The notes: generated by a model from the sequence alone, not told the origin. Counted from the stretch's first letter, positions 51,907-60,607 are shown. The stretch is 64,000 bases of DNA from Novosphingobium sp. PC22D (GCF_002556635.1 NZ_MWMO01000018.1:21508-85507); one strand, 5' to 3'. Program-made: numbers and translations.

Positions 51907-53064
51907 TCAGGCTGTCTCCATCAGGAAGCGCGCACGCGCGCGCGCCTCGCCGTCGACCGCGAGAACGTCGTCGAGCGACGCGGGCGGCGGCGGGGCATAA
52001 TCGGCAAGAACATCTTCCACTTGTGCCGCAATGCGGGTGAACCCGATCTGACCGGCAAGAAATGCCGCGACCGCGATCTCGTTGGCGGCGTTGAGAACGG
52101 CGGGGATGCCGCCGCCCGCTTCGGCCGCCTGGCGCGCGAGTCGCGTCGCGGGAAAGCGCGCTTCGTCGGGCGTGCCGAAGCTCAGCGTGCCGATTGCCGC
52201 GAGGTCGAGCGGATCGCACGGCGTGTCCATCCGCGCGGGCCACGCCAGCGCCGAGGCGATCGGCACGCGCATGTCCGAGGGGCCGAGCTGGGCAAGCGTC
52301 GACCCGTCGCGATACTCGACCATCGAGTGCACCACCGATTGCGGGTGCACGAGAATGCGGAGGCGATCGAGACCGACGGGGAAAAGGTGAAAGGCCTCGA
52401 TCAGTTCGAGACCCTTGTTCATCATCGTCGCCGAATCGACGCTGATCTTGGCGCCCATGTCCCAGTTGGGATGGCGCACCGCCTGCGCCGGAGTCGCGGC
52501 GGCGAGCCGGTCGGCGTCCCATTCGCGGAACGGCCCGCCGCTCGCGGTCAGGGTGATGCGGCGCACGTCGGCCCGGTCATTGCCGGCGAGGCACTGGAAG
52601 ATCGCGTTGTGCTCGGAATCGACGGGCAGCACAGTCGCCCCATGGCGCACCACCGCCGCGGTCATCACCTCGCCCGCCGAAACGAGCGCTTCCTTGTTGG
52701 CAAGCGCCACGGTGCCGCCCTGCTCGATCGCGGCCATCGTCGGCGCAAGACCCGCGCAGCCGACGATGGCCGCGATGGTGAGATCGACCGGGCGCGCCGC
52801 CGCCTCGATCAGCGCCGCCGCGCCGGCGGCCGCCTCGACGCCGCTGCCGGCCAGCGCCTCGCGCAGCTCGGGAAAGCACGTCTCGTCACCGACGACCGCG
52901 ATCTCGGCACCGAACTCGATCGCCAGCCGCGCGAGGTCGGCCGCCTGGCAATTGGCGGTGAGCGCCACCACGCGCCAGTCATCCTTCCGGCGGCGCAGCA
53001 GATCGAGCGTCGATGCGCCGATCGAGCCGGTGGCCCCGAGAATCGAGATGGATCGTTTGTTCAC
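51907..53064 (-). CDS. dxr: 1-deoxy-D-xylulose-5-phosphate reductoisomerase
   Basis: 385 residues from GTG 53064. NADPH-binding GATGSIG at the N-terminus, catalytic ALANKEALVSAG, SEHNAIFQ and SGGPFR are present. It makes MEP in isoprenoid synthesis, feeding UppS encoded two genes upstream. It overlaps cdsA by a few bases and is followed by rseP after 1 bp. Confidence 0.96.
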   Translation of the reverse strand: MNKRSISILGATGSIGASTLDLLRRRKDDWRVVALTANCQAADLARLAIEFGAEIAVVGDETCFPELREALAGSGVEAAAGAAALIEAAARPVDLTIAAIVGCAGLAPTMAAIEQGGTVALANKEALVSAGEVMTAAVVRHGATVLPVDSEHNAIFQCLAGNDRADVRRITLTASGGPFREWDADRLAAATPAQAVRHPNWDMGAKISVDSATMMNKGLELIEAFHLFPVGLDRLRILVHPQSVVHSMVEYRDGSTLAQLGPSDMRVPIASALAWPARMDTPCDPLDLAAIGTLSFGTPDEARFPATRLARQAAEAGGGIPAVLNAANEIAVAAFLAGQIGFTRIAAQVEDVLADYAPPPPASLDDVLAVDGEARARARFLMETA

Positions 53065-53843
53065 AAAGCTCCTGCTACGCGCGCTACCATGAAAATAGCG
53101 CCAACGGCGACCGAAACCGACAGCAGGCCGTCAACGCGGTCGAACAGGCCGCCATGGCCGGGCAGCAGCTTGCCCGAATCCTTGACCCCGGCGCGGCGTT
53201 TCATCCAGCTTTCGAAGAAGTCGCCCGCCTGCGCCACGACGGCGGCGACGATCCCCGCGAGCACGACCGACGGCAGCCCGCCGATCGCCGCCGACGAAAC
53301 CGATGCGGCGCCGTCCGCCCCGAGCCGCGAGGCGCCGACTGCATCGAACAGAAGCCAGATCACCAGGCTTGCGCCGAGCGCTCCGCCGGCGAGCCCCGCC
53401 CAGGTCTTCGACGGCGAAATGCGCGGCGCGATCTTCGGACCGCCAAAGGTGCGACCGGAAAAATAGGCGCCGACGTCGGTGCCGATCACCGCGCCCAGCA
53501 GGACCAGCACCGCGAAGATGCCGAGCGCGGAATCGCGCAGCGCGATCAGCACCGTCGCGCCCGCCGCGCAGTAGACCGCGCCCGCCAACCGCCACAGATT
53601 GCGGTGCGTTCCCGGCTCGCGAAACAGCAGCGCGAGCACCGACCATTCGAAGTAGACGCCGATCGCCACCGCCGCGACGAACAGCGTCCAGACGATCCCG
53701 CCAAACCAGAGAGCGGCCCCCGAAATCGCCAGCATGACCACGGCCGAGGCCGCGCGCTTGGGCAGGTCCGCGGTGCGCACGGACAGCGGAACGGTGACGT
53801 AGCCCTTGATGCGATCGCGCTTGCGGGGCTTGTCAGCGGCCAC
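53061..53843 (-). CDS. cdsA: Phosphatidate cytidylyltransferase
   Basis: 260 residues with several membrane helices and the CDP-diacylglycerol synthase signature SPSKTWAGLAGG, then GDFFESWMKRRAGVKDSGKLLPGHGGLFDR. It activates phosphatidate for phospholipid synthesis, supplying PgsA. It starts at GTG 53843, 11 bases inside the end of uppS, and overlaps dxr. Confidence 0.95.
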   Translation of the reverse strand: MAADKPRKRDRIKGYVTVPLSVRTADLPKRAASAVVMLAISGAALWFGGIVWTLFVAAVAIGVYFEWSVLALLFREPGTHRNLWRLAGAVYCAAGATVLIALRDSALGIFAVLVLLGAVIGTDVGAYFSGRTFGGPKIAPRISPSKTWAGLAGGALGASLVIWLLFDAVGASRLGADGAASVSSAAIGGLPSVVLAGIVAAVVAQAGDFFESWMKRRAGVKDSGKLLPGHGGLFDRVDGLLSVSVAVGAIFMVARVAGAL

Positions 53844-54519
53844 CGTATCGCCTTTCGCGCTGCGCGAAAGTCTCCAGCGCCGCGCCCAGGTGCTCGGCGG
53901 TGAAATCGGGCCACAGCACCTCGGTGAAGATCAGTTCGGCGTAAGCCGCCTGCCACAGAAGGAAATTGGACAGCCGCTCCTCGCCCGAAGTGCGGATCAG
54001 CAGGTCGAGCGGCGGCAGGTCGGCGGTGTCGAGTTCGGCCTCGATCGCCTCGGGCGTGACCGCGCCCTTGGCCGCGGCCTTGGCCGCCGCGCGCGCGATT
54101 TCGTCGTGCGAGCCGTAATTGAGCGCAACGGCGAGAATCGTGCCTGTATTGTCGGCGGTTCGCGCCAGCGCGCCCTCGATGAGCTCGACGACGTCGGATG
54201 CGAACGCCCGGTAATCGCCGATGATCTTCAGCCGGATGCCGTTGTCCGCCATCTCGTCGAGATCGGACAGGATGAAGCGCTTCATCAGCGCCATGAGGTC
54301 GGAAATTTCCTCGTCGGGCCGGCGCCAGTTCTCTGTCGAGAAGGCGTAGATGGTCAGCGCCTCGAGCCCGAACTCGCGCGCGCCGCGCACGAGCTTGCGC
54401 ACGGCCTCGACACCGCGCTGATGCCCCATCGCGCGCGGCAGGTGACGCTTCTTCGCCCAGCGGCCGTTGCCATCCATGATGATGGCGACGTGCCGCGCTC
54501 TTGGTGCATCATCCGTCAT
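53833..54519 (-). CDS. uppS: Isoprenyl transferase (undecaprenyl diphosphate synthase)
   Basis: 228 residues with the cis-prenyltransferase motifs HVAIIMDGNGRWAKKR, YAFSTENW, DLLIRTSGEERLSNFLLWQ and AYAELIFTEVLWPDF. It makes the C55 lipid carrier for cell-wall synthesis. It follows frr after 22 bp and overlaps cdsA. Confidence 0.96.
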   Translation of the reverse strand: MTDDAPRARHVAIIMDGNGRWAKKRHLPRAMGHQRGVEAVRKLVRGAREFGLEALTIYAFSTENWRRPDEEISDLMALMKRFILSDLDEMADNGIRLKIIGDYRAFASDVVELIEGALARTADNTGTILAVALNYGSHDEIARAAAKAAAKGAVTPEAIEAELDTADLPPLDLLIRTSGEERLSNFLLWQAAYAELIFTEVLWPDFTAEHLGAALETFAQRERRYGGR

Positions 54520-54541
54520 CAGGAGACCGGCTCCCGGAGCC

Positions 54542-55099
54542 TCACTGGCTCAGGATGTCCTTTTCCTTGCGCGCCAGTTCCTCGTCGACGGCCTTGATCA
54601 TCTCGTCGGTGAGTTTCTGCACCTCGTCCTCGCCGCGCTTCTTGTCGTCCTCCGAGATTTCCTTCTTGTTCTCGTCGGCCTTGAGCGCCTCGTTGCCGTC
54701 ACGGCGCACGTTGCGGATGGCGACGCGCGCCTTCTCGGCATATTGCCCGGCGAGCTTGGCGAGTTCCTTGCGGCGCTCCTGCGTCAGGTCGGGGATCGGC
54801 AGGCGGATCGTATTGCCGTCGTTGATCGGGTTGAGCCCGAGCCCCGCCGAGCGGATCGCCTTTTCGACCGGGCCGACGTTCGACTTGTCCCAGACCTGCA
54901 CCGAGAGCATGCGCGGCTCGGGCGCGGACACCGTCGCGACCTGGTTCAGCGGCATTTGCGAACCGTAGACCTCGACCGTGATCGGATCGAGCAGGGTCGT
55001 ATTGGCACGGCCGGTGCGCAGGCCCGAAAGGTCGTGCTTGAGCGCGTCGACCGCGCCCTTCATCCGACGTTCGAGGTCGGCCTTGTCGTACTTGGCCAT
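54542..55099 (-). CDS. frr: Ribosome recycling factor
   Basis: 185 residues, exactly the family length, with DLSGLRTGRANTTLLDPI, GLNPINDGNTIRLPIP and the C-terminal coiled coil DDKKRGEDEVQKLTDE. It splits post-termination ribosomes with EF-G. It starts 3 bp after the pyrH stop. Confidence 0.97.
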   Translation of the reverse strand: MAKYDKADLERRMKGAVDALKHDLSGLRTGRANTTLLDPITVEVYGSQMPLNQVATVSAPEPRMLSVQVWDKSNVGPVEKAIRSAGLGLNPINDGNTIRLPIPDLTQERRKELAKLAGQYAEKARVAIRNVRRDGNEALKADENKKEISEDDKKRGEDEVQKLTDEMIKAVDEELARKEKDILSQ

Positions 55100-55102
55100 G
55101 GT

Positions 55103-55825
55103 TCAGGCTCCTTTCTGGACGATCGTCTGGGTGCCTTCGCCCGAGAGCACGCGGGCGAGATTTCCCTTCTCCCGGATCGAGAACACCACGATCGGTATGT
55201 TGTTGTCACGGCAAAGCGCCACGGCAGAGGCGTCCATGACCTTCAGGTTGTTCGCGAGTACCGTATCATAGTCGACGCTGTCGTAACGCTTGGCCGAGGT
55301 GTTCGTCTTGGGATCGCTGTCGTAGATCCCGTCGACGCTGGTCCCCTTGAGCAGCGCGTCGCACTGCATTTCCGCCGCGCGCAGCGCCGCGCCGGAATCG
55401 GTGGTGAAGTAGGGCGCGCCCACGCCCGCCGCGAAGATCACCACCCTGCCCTTTTCGAGATGGCGCTCGGCCCGGCGGCGGATGACGGGTTCGCAGACCT
55501 GGTCCATCTGCACCGCCGACTGCACCCGCGTATCGACGCCGAGCTGCTCGAGCGCGTTCTGCATCGCGAGCGCGTTCATCACCGTCGCCAGCATGCCCAT
55601 GTAGTCAGCCTGCGCTCGGTCCATGCCGCGGGCCGCGCCCGCCATGCCGCGAAAGATGTTGCCGCCGCCGATGACGAGGCAGATCTGCAGACCCGTGTCC
55701 TTGGCCGCCTTCACTTCGGCGGCGAGTTCGGCGACGAACCCCGAATCTATCCCGAATTGCTGCTCGCCCATGAGCACTTCGCCCGAGAGCTTCAGGAGGA
55801 TGCGCTTGTAGGCTGGCTGGGGCAT
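55103..55825 (-). CDS. pyrH: UMP kinase
   Basis: 240 residues with the amino-acid kinase fold: RILLKLSGEVLMG, VIGGGNIFRG, GVGAPYFTTDSGAALRA and DGIYDSDPK. It phosphorylates UMP for pyrimidine nucleotide supply. ATG 55825 gives the standard N-terminus; the frame is open 61 codons further. It precedes frr by 3 bp. Confidence 0.96.
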   Translation of the reverse strand: MPQPAYKRILLKLSGEVLMGEQQFGIDSGFVAELAAEVKAAKDTGLQICLVIGGGNIFRGMAGAARGMDRAQADYMGMLATVMNALAMQNALEQLGVDTRVQSAVQMDQVCEPVIRRRAERHLEKGRVVIFAAGVGAPYFTTDSGAALRAAEMQCDALLKGTSVDGIYDSDPKTNTSAKRYDSVDYDTVLANNLKVMDASAVALCRDNNIPIVVFSIREKGNLARVLSGEGTQTIVQKGA

Positions 55826-56011
55826 GGGCTCGTGATCTCGGGAATGAACGCGGCCAACCCTTAGGGGGCACGGCGGAAAATGCCAAGGACCTGATCGGTT
55901 CGCACTGGTGGAATGCCCGTGGATTACCGCCGGTTCCCGCGCCGGGGATCGGCGCCCGGCGTCACGCCGCCGGACGGATCGCCCGGCAAGCCCCACCGGT
56001 CCGCACAAACC

Positions 56012-56047
56012 GAAAAGGGGCGGGAACGAACCGTTCCCGCCCCTTGC
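56012..56047 (-). terminator. Rho-independent terminator after tsf
   Basis: On the minus strand AAGGGGCGGGAACG pairs with CGTTCCCGCCCCTT around a 3-base loop, followed by TTTTCGGTTT, beginning about 30 bp after the tsf stop. It separates rpsB-tsf from pyrH. Confidence 0.9.
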
Positions 56048-56073
56048 CGATAATCTTGAGAAAGAAACGAAGG

Positions 56074-56997
56074 TCAGCCCTGAACGGCCGCCGCGACCTC
56101 CGCCGCGAAGTCGCTGACTTCCTTCTCGATGCCTTCGCCGAGCTGGAAGCGCACGAAGTCCTTGAGGACGATCTTGCTGCCCGCTTCCTTGCCGGCCTGA
56201 TCGACGACCTGCTGCACCGGGGTCTTGTTGTCCATCACGAAGACCTGGCTGAGCAGTGCGTTTTCCTTGGCGAACTTGGCGACCGCGCCTTCGACCATCT
56301 TCTGCTGCACGTTCTCGGGCTTGCCGCTCTCGGCCGCCTTCTCGGCCGCGACCTTGCGCTCGCGCTCGATCATCTCGGGGTCGAGGTCGTCGGCGGTGAG
56401 CGCCATCGGGAACGCGGCGGCGATGTGCATCGCAAGCTGCTTGCCGAGGTTTTCGAGGACATCGGTCGAAGCCTCGCTCTCGAGCGCGACGAGCACGCCG
56501 ATCTTGCCGAGGTTCGGCGCGGCCGCGTTGTGCATGTAGGGAACCACGACGCCATTGGCGACCTCGACGGTCTTCATGCGGCGGATCTGCTGGTTCTCGC
56601 CGATCGTCGCCACGCTGTTGGTGAGCGCGTCGCCGACGGTGGTGCCGCCCGGATAGGCGGCAGCCTTGAGCGCCTCGACGTCGTCACCCGCGACGGTGAG
56701 CGCGACCTCGGTGGTCTTGCGCACGAAGTCCTGGAACTGGTCGTTCTTGGCGACGAAGTCGGTCTCGGAGTTCACTTCGACGGCGACACCCTTGGTGCCT
56801 TCGACGGCGACGCCGACGAGGCCCTCGGCCGCGGTGCGGCTCGACTTCTTGGCGGCGGCGGCGAGGCCCTTGACGCGCAGCGCATCCTCGGCGGCCGCGA
56901 AGTCGCCATCGGCCTCGTCGAGCGCCTTCTTGCAGTCCATCATGCCCGCGCCGGTCTTCTCGCGCAGGTTCTTAACGTCAGCGGCGGTGTAAGCCAT
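56074..56997 (-). CDS. tsf: Elongation factor Ts
   Basis: 307 residues: N-terminal VKNLREKTGAGMMDCKKALDEADGD, core EVNSETDFVAKND (contact with EF-Tu) and the dimer region near LLSQVFVMD. It exchanges GDP for GTP on EF-Tu. It follows rpsB after a 101-bp spacer that contains a strong hairpin, and is closed by a clear terminator. Confidence 0.97.
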   Translation of the reverse strand: MAYTAADVKNLREKTGAGMMDCKKALDEADGDFAAAEDALRVKGLAAAAKKSSRTAAEGLVGVAVEGTKGVAVEVNSETDFVAKNDQFQDFVRKTTEVALTVAGDDVEALKAAAYPGGTTVGDALTNSVATIGENQQIRRMKTVEVANGVVVPYMHNAAAPNLGKIGVLVALESEASTDVLENLGKQLAMHIAAAFPMALTADDLDPEMIERERKVAAEKAAESGKPENVQQKMVEGAVAKFAKENALLSQVFVMDNKTPVQQVVDQAGKEAGSKIVLKDFVRFQLGEGIEKEVSDFAAEVAAAVQG

Positions 56998-57025
56998 CGC
57001 GATTATCCTCTTGTAAAGTTTGCAG

Positions 57026-57053
57026 GCGCGCCGGGCCCATGGACCCGGCGCGC
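57026..57053. promoter_or_regulatory. Perfect hairpin in the rpsB-tsf spacer
   Basis: GCGCGCCGGG (57026-57035) pairs perfectly with CCCGGCGCGC (57044-57053) around CCCATGGA. There is no T-run, so it is more likely an RNA-processing or attenuating structure that sets the rpsB:tsf ratio than a full terminator. Confidence 0.6.
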
Positions 57054-57098
57054 GACAGTCTCATGACGCCGTGGGGCTCATGACGACACGCGGGTCGA

Positions 57099-57857
57099 TC
57101 AGGCCTCGGCGGCGGCCTCTTCGGCCGCGGGCTCGTCGAGCGCGCCCATGTCGATACCCGATTCGACCTGGGCCTCGCGGCCGCCCTTGGTCGCGGCCTG
57201 GGCCACGGCCTCGCAGTAAAGGCGAACGGCGCGGCTGGCGTCGTCGTTGGCCGGAATCGGAAAAGCGATACCATTGGGGTCGACATTGGTGTCGAGGACA
57301 CCGACGACCGGAATGCCGAGCACGTTGGCTTCCTTGATCGCGAGATCTTCCTTGTTGGCGTCGATCACGAACATCACGTCGGGAATGCCGCCCATGTCGC
57401 GGATGCCGCCGAGCGAAAGCTCGAGCTTGTCGCGCTCACGCGTGAGCTGGAGCACTTCCTTCTTGGTGAGGCCCGCGGTGTCGCCCGAAAGCTGTTCCTC
57501 GAGGCTCTTGAGGCGCTTGATCGACTGGCTGATCGTCTTCCAGTTGGTGAGCATGCCGCCCAGCCAGCGGTGGTTGACGAAGTGCTGGCCGCACGCGCGC
57601 GCGGCTTCGGCGATCGGCTGCTGCGCCTGGCGCTTGGTGCCGACGAACAGGACCTTGCCGCCCGCCTGGACGGTGGCCGAGATGAACTCGAGCGCGCGCG
57701 CCATCAGCGGCACGGTCTGCGACAGGTCGATGATGTGGATGCCGTTGCGGGCGCCGAAGATGTACGGCTTCATCCGCGGGTTCCAGCGGTGCGTCTGGTG
57801 GCCGAAGTGCGCGCCGGCCTCGATCAATTGCTGCATGGTGACGACGGGAGCCGCCAT
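57099..57857 (-). CDS. rpsB: 30S ribosomal protein uS2
   Basis: 252 residues: QQLIEAGAHFGHQTHRWNPRM, YIFGARNGIHIIDLSQT, HRWLGGMLTNWKT and DTNVDPNGIAFPIPAND are diagnostic. A short acidic/Ala tail ends the protein. AAGGA lies upstream of ATG 57857. It heads the translation/envelope cluster. Confidence 0.97.
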   Translation of the reverse strand: MAAPVVTMQQLIEAGAHFGHQTHRWNPRMKPYIFGARNGIHIIDLSQTVPLMARALEFISATVQAGGKVLFVGTKRQAQQPIAEAARACGQHFVNHRWLGGMLTNWKTISQSIKRLKSLEEQLSGDTAGLTKKEVLQLTRERDKLELSLGGIRDMGGIPDVMFVIDANKEDLAIKEANVLGIPVVGVLDTNVDPNGIAFPIPANDDASRAVRLYCEAVAQAATKGGREAQVESGIDMGALDEPAAEEAAAEA

Positions 57858-58257
57858 AAGTAGTTCCTTTCCGGTTCGACCTCTGGGACGCTGGAACCGT
57901 GCAGTTCGCCTGCTGCGGCACCGGTATGGGCGCGTCCCATGTGGATTTGCCGCCCGCCTGCCCGCGATTCGGAAACAGACATTGGTCGGCGGCGCGGGCC
58001 TTAGCGAGTTGCGCTGCGAAAATCCAGCCCCTCGCTTCGCCCCGAGGCAAAGTCGATTCGCCGCAACTTGCTTACTAACCCCGACAAATCGAGGAACATC
58101 TTGATTTTCCTGCGATTAGTCAGGTCGCAGGCACATGCGCGGGCGGCTTGCGGACGCGCGGCGGCGGTAAGCCGGCCGGTTCGCGCGGCGATCCCGGAGC
58201 GAAGCGCCACGCCGCCACGCAACGAATCCATCGGGGGCAAGACCGACGGAGCACGTC
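57858..58257. other. 400-bp region upstream of rpsB without a recognised gene
   Basis: It contains the rpsB leader and promoter region on the minus strand and, at its right side, the upstream region of the 58258 gene. I see a short hairpin (CCTCG/CGAGG near 58030-58047) but no convincing riboswitch, tRNA or long coding frame with a Shine-Dalgarno. A ribosomal-protein autoregulatory leader is possible but not demonstrated. Confidence 0.5.
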
Positions 58258-58548
58258 ATGACCTCACTCATATCGCTGCTTTTCGCAGCCGCCGCCGCAA
58301 TCGCGCTCACATTGACCCGCCAGAGCCTATGCCGCGCGGGCCCGGAAATCCGTTCGCTGTGGCGGCACGTCGCCGTCCCGGACGAGAGGATGCGCGTCAC
58401 CATGCGGTTTCATGCGATCGGCAAGCGGCACGCCCTGTCCGCACCGCCTGCGCTGCCGAGGCGAAAATCCCGCCGGCGCACCAGCGGGACGGCGAAACTC
58501 CCCGCGCACCGCCTTCATCACTTCGCCAAGCCGTGCAAAACGGCCTGA
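58258..58548 (+). CDS. Small membrane protein with basic tail, function unknown
   Basis: 96 residues. One N-terminal hydrophobic helix (LISLLFAAAAAIALTLT) is followed by a strongly basic tail (PRRKSRRRTSGT). GGAG lies 9 bp before the ATG. The plan is similar to that of the 63-residue protein at 58734, though residue identity is low. No family recognised; the gene is plausible but unproven. Confidence 0.5.
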   Translation: MTSLISLLFAAAAAIALTLTRQSLCRAGPEIRSLWRHVAVPDERMRVTMRFHAIGKRHALSAPPALPRRKSRRRTSGTAKLPAHRLHHFAKPCKTA

Positions 58549-58624
58549 ATGCCAAGGCTCGCGAGGGATGCCGCCGCGAACGGACACGATGGGCACGCTG
58601 CAGGGAATAACGCTTGACTAGATA

Positions 58625-58639
58625 GAACAAAGCATGAAC
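58625..58639. promoter_or_regulatory. LexA-type SOS box 1 (GAAC-N7-GAAC)
   Basis: GAACAAAGCATGAAC is an exact match to the alphaproteobacterial LexA operator read on the other strand (GTTC-N7-GTTC). It lies 95 bp upstream of the ATG at 58734, in non-coding DNA. Confidence 0.75.
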
Positions 58640-58651
58640 AACGTGCCTCTG

Positions 58652-58666
58652 GAACATATTTAGAAC
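58652..58666. promoter_or_regulatory. LexA-type SOS box 2 (GAAC-N7-GAAC), overlapping a -10-like TATTTA
   Basis: GAACATATTTAGAAC is a second exact match, 27 bp downstream of the first in the same orientation. TATTTA (58657-58662) inside it resembles a -10 element, with TGAACA at 58635-58640 as a possible -35, so bound LexA would block the promoter of the 58734 gene. Confidence 0.75.
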
Positions 58667-58733
58667 GATTCGTGGTTTTCCACAAGGCACACACAGGCGG
58701 TGCACAGGAATTCCCCGAAGTCAGGAGGTCGAG

Positions 58734-58925
58734 ATGATCACGTTTGCTGCGCTTCTGTTTCCCCTGTTCGGTCTTGTCGCTCTCGCCGTTTCGGCGTTCA
58801 CTCTGGGCAGCGAGTGGAAGCGCGCGGTCGCGCTTTCGCGCCGGATGACCGGCAACGCGCGACCGCAAGGGCTGCGCGTTCGCATCGCGGCGCCGCGCAG
58901 CCCCGATCTCGTCGCGGTCCGCTAG
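58734..58925 (+). CDS. Small membrane protein behind two LexA boxes, candidate SOS effector
   Basis: 63 residues. One N-terminal transmembrane helix (FAALLFPLFGLVALAVSAFTL) is followed by a basic cytoplasmic-type tail (EWKRAVALSRRM, RPQGLRVRIAAP). A perfect AGGAGG sits 5 bp before the ATG, strong support for translation. Two exact LexA-type boxes lie 68 and 95 bp upstream. No family recognised. Small single-helix membrane proteins under LexA control are known as division inhibitors (SidA of Caulobacter), which suggests but does not prove a similar role. Its stop overlaps the stop of the converging lipoprotein gene. Confidence 0.72.
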   Translation: MITFAALLFPLFGLVALAVSAFTLGSEWKRAVALSRRMTGNARPQGLRVRIAAPRSPDLVAVR

Positions 58926-59767
58926 TCTGCCAGCCGCAGCAGTGCGGTCGGCGCCGCCGGCGTGCGGTTGTTCACCTTCCAGGTGAGCGTTTGACCGACG
59001 GGCGTCTGCTGCGGTCCCTCGTCGGTATTGTTGGCGAGCACTTGCGCGTCGGTGGTAATGGTGAAGGTGCCGTCGATCGCCGGCATGTCGTCTGCGTCGG
59101 CCTCTGTAGACGTCTGCTCGACCTTGCTCATCGCTCCGCTCATGATCCCGCGCATCGCCATGCCCCCCATCATGCCGCCGCCGGCGCCGTAGCCCGGCGC
59201 ATCGATCCGCACGCTGCCGTCGTCGCGCAGCGAGACCTGGACGAGCGCGTTGGCCATCGGGAAGCCTTCGATGGTCGGGAAGAGAAAATCGTGGTCGAGG
59301 CGGCCTTCGAGCATGAAGTCGACCTCGAACTTGCCGTCGCCCATATACTCGACCTTGCGCCATCCCTTCTGCCGCAAGAGCGTCTCGGCGAAGGCGCCAG
59401 GCGCTTCGGGATCACCCGGATCGACACCGCCGAACATGCCCATCATCGCCGCCGAACCCTTCGCGTCCTGCTGGCGCTCGGCCTCCCACTCGCTGCGCTG
59501 CCGATCGAGATCGGCGCTGTTGCATTTGCGCGCCTCGCCGGTCTCGTCGTCGTAGCACGGCTCAGGCGTGAACTTGGCCTTCTCCGCCGCCTTCATCAGC
59601 GGCATCAGATAAAGTTCGCCCGCATAGCTGAAGCGAAAGCTCCCATCGCGTTTGACATCGAGCGCCGAGCCGAACCGTCCCGGTGCGAAAAGGCACGCGC
59701 TCAGTGCCAGCGATAGCAAGGCGACCAGTGCCGCCGCCGCCGTCCGCCGTTTGTGTACAAGCTTCAT
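58922..59767 (-). CDS. Lipoprotein, function unknown
   Basis: 281 residues. A lipoprotein signal (ALVALLSLALSAC) has the lipobox LSAC with Cys 25. The mature part has a Cys pair (PEPCYDDETGEARKC), a Gly/Met-rich stretch (GAGGGMMGGMAMRG) and C-terminal strands (GTFTITTDAQVLANN, GQTLTWKVNNRTPA). I recognise no named family. It is likely anchored in the inner or outer membrane facing the periplasm. Separate from rlmB by 42 bp on the same strand. Confidence 0.75.
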   Translation of the reverse strand: MKLVHKRRTAAAALVALLSLALSACLFAPGRFGSALDVKRDGSFRFSYAGELYLMPLMKAAEKAKFTPEPCYDDETGEARKCNSADLDRQRSEWEAERQQDAKGSAAMMGMFGGVDPGDPEAPGAFAETLLRQKGWRKVEYMGDGKFEVDFMLEGRLDHDFLFPTIEGFPMANALVQVSLRDDGSVRIDAPGYGAGGGMMGGMAMRGIMSGAMSKVEQTSTEADADDMPAIDGTFTITTDAQVLANNTDEGPQQTPVGQTLTWKVNNRTPAAPTALLRLAD

Positions 59768-59809
59768 GATCTCCCCCTGCCTGCCAGCGTTTGGCCGAAG
59801 GTGCCTCCT

Positions 59810-60607
59810 TCAGCGCGTCGCCGCAGCGTATAGCGCAATCGCGGCCGCATTGCTCACGTTGAGGCTTTCCATCGCCTCACTGATCGGCAGGCGCGCCAGT
59901 GCATCGCAGTGCTGCTCGATATTATGGCGCATGCCCTCGCCCTCGGCGCCAAGCACGAGCGCGACGGGGCCTGCGGGAAGCGCGTCGGCAAGCGTTGCCT
60001 CGGCCTCGCCGGCAAGGCCGATCCGCCAGTACCCGGCTTCGGCGATTTCCTCGAGCGCGCGGGCGAGGTTCACCACGCGCGCCCAGGGCACGATCTCGAG
60101 CGCGCCCGAAGCGGACTTCGCCAGCACACCCGATTCGGGCGGCGCGTGGCGGTCCTGCGTGACGATGGCGCAGGCGTCGAACGCAGCGGCGGAGCGCAGG
60201 ATCGCGCCGACGTTGTGCGGATCGGTGACCTGGTCGAGCACGATCAGCGGCCGCGCCGGGTCGGCATCGAGCACGTCGGCGAGGTGGATGTCCTCGAGCG
60301 GCGCGCACTCGAGCACCAGCCCCTGGTGCGGCGCGTCGCGCGCGACGAGCCGGCCGAGATCGGCAACGTCGGCCCATTCGACGGGAAAGTCGGGCGGCAG
60401 ATCGCCGCTCAGCGATTCGACGCCCTCGCGCGTGGCCCAGAGCTTGTGGTGCTGCCGGTCGGGGTTCATCAGTGCGGCTTCCACCGCGTGGCGGCCCCAC
60501 AAGCGCACTTGCCCGCGCGAGGCGCGTCCGCTGCCCCTGCCGCCGCGCATGCGCCCGGCCCGGCCCCTGAGGGCCCGCTCGGATTTGTCCGACCCGCGCT
60601 TCGCCAT
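59810..60607 (-). CDS. rlmB: 23S rRNA (guanosine(2251)-2'-O)-methyltransferase RlmB
   Basis: 265 residues: a basic N-terminus, a substrate-binding domain (LWGRHAVEAALMNPDR) and a SpoU/TrmH knot domain with VLDQVTDPHNVGAILRSAAAF, LVLGAEGEGMR and SLNVSNAAAIALY. It methylates G2251 of 23S rRNA (or a related site). ATG 60607 has AAGGAC upstream. tRNA-Tyr lies divergently beyond it. Confidence 0.92.
   Translation of the reverse strand: MAKRGSDKSERALRGRAGRMRGGRGSGRASRGQVRLWGRHAVEAALMNPDRQHHKLWATREGVESLSGDLPPDFPVEWADVADLGRLVARDAPHQGLVLECAPLEDIHLADVLDADPARPLIVLDQVTDPHNVGAILRSAAAFDACAIVTQDRHAPPESGVLAKSASGALEIVPWARVVNLARALEEIAEAGYWRIGLAGEAEATLADALPAGPVALVLGAEGEGMRHNIEQHCDALARLPISEAMESLNVSNAAAIALYAAATR

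Noticed and set aside
47886..52040. A 1384-codon open frame on the plus strand across bamA, rseP and dxr
   Set aside because: It is antisense to three clear genes, rich in Arg/Asp/Glu/Val patterns produced by the complement of GC-rich codons, and matches no family. The same applies to the long frame at 13285-15840 opposite aspS and others.
58397..58705. Minus-strand frame across the SOS-box region
   Set aside because: It lacks a Shine-Dalgarno, has no recognisable pattern and overlaps both LexA boxes and the end of the 58258 gene.
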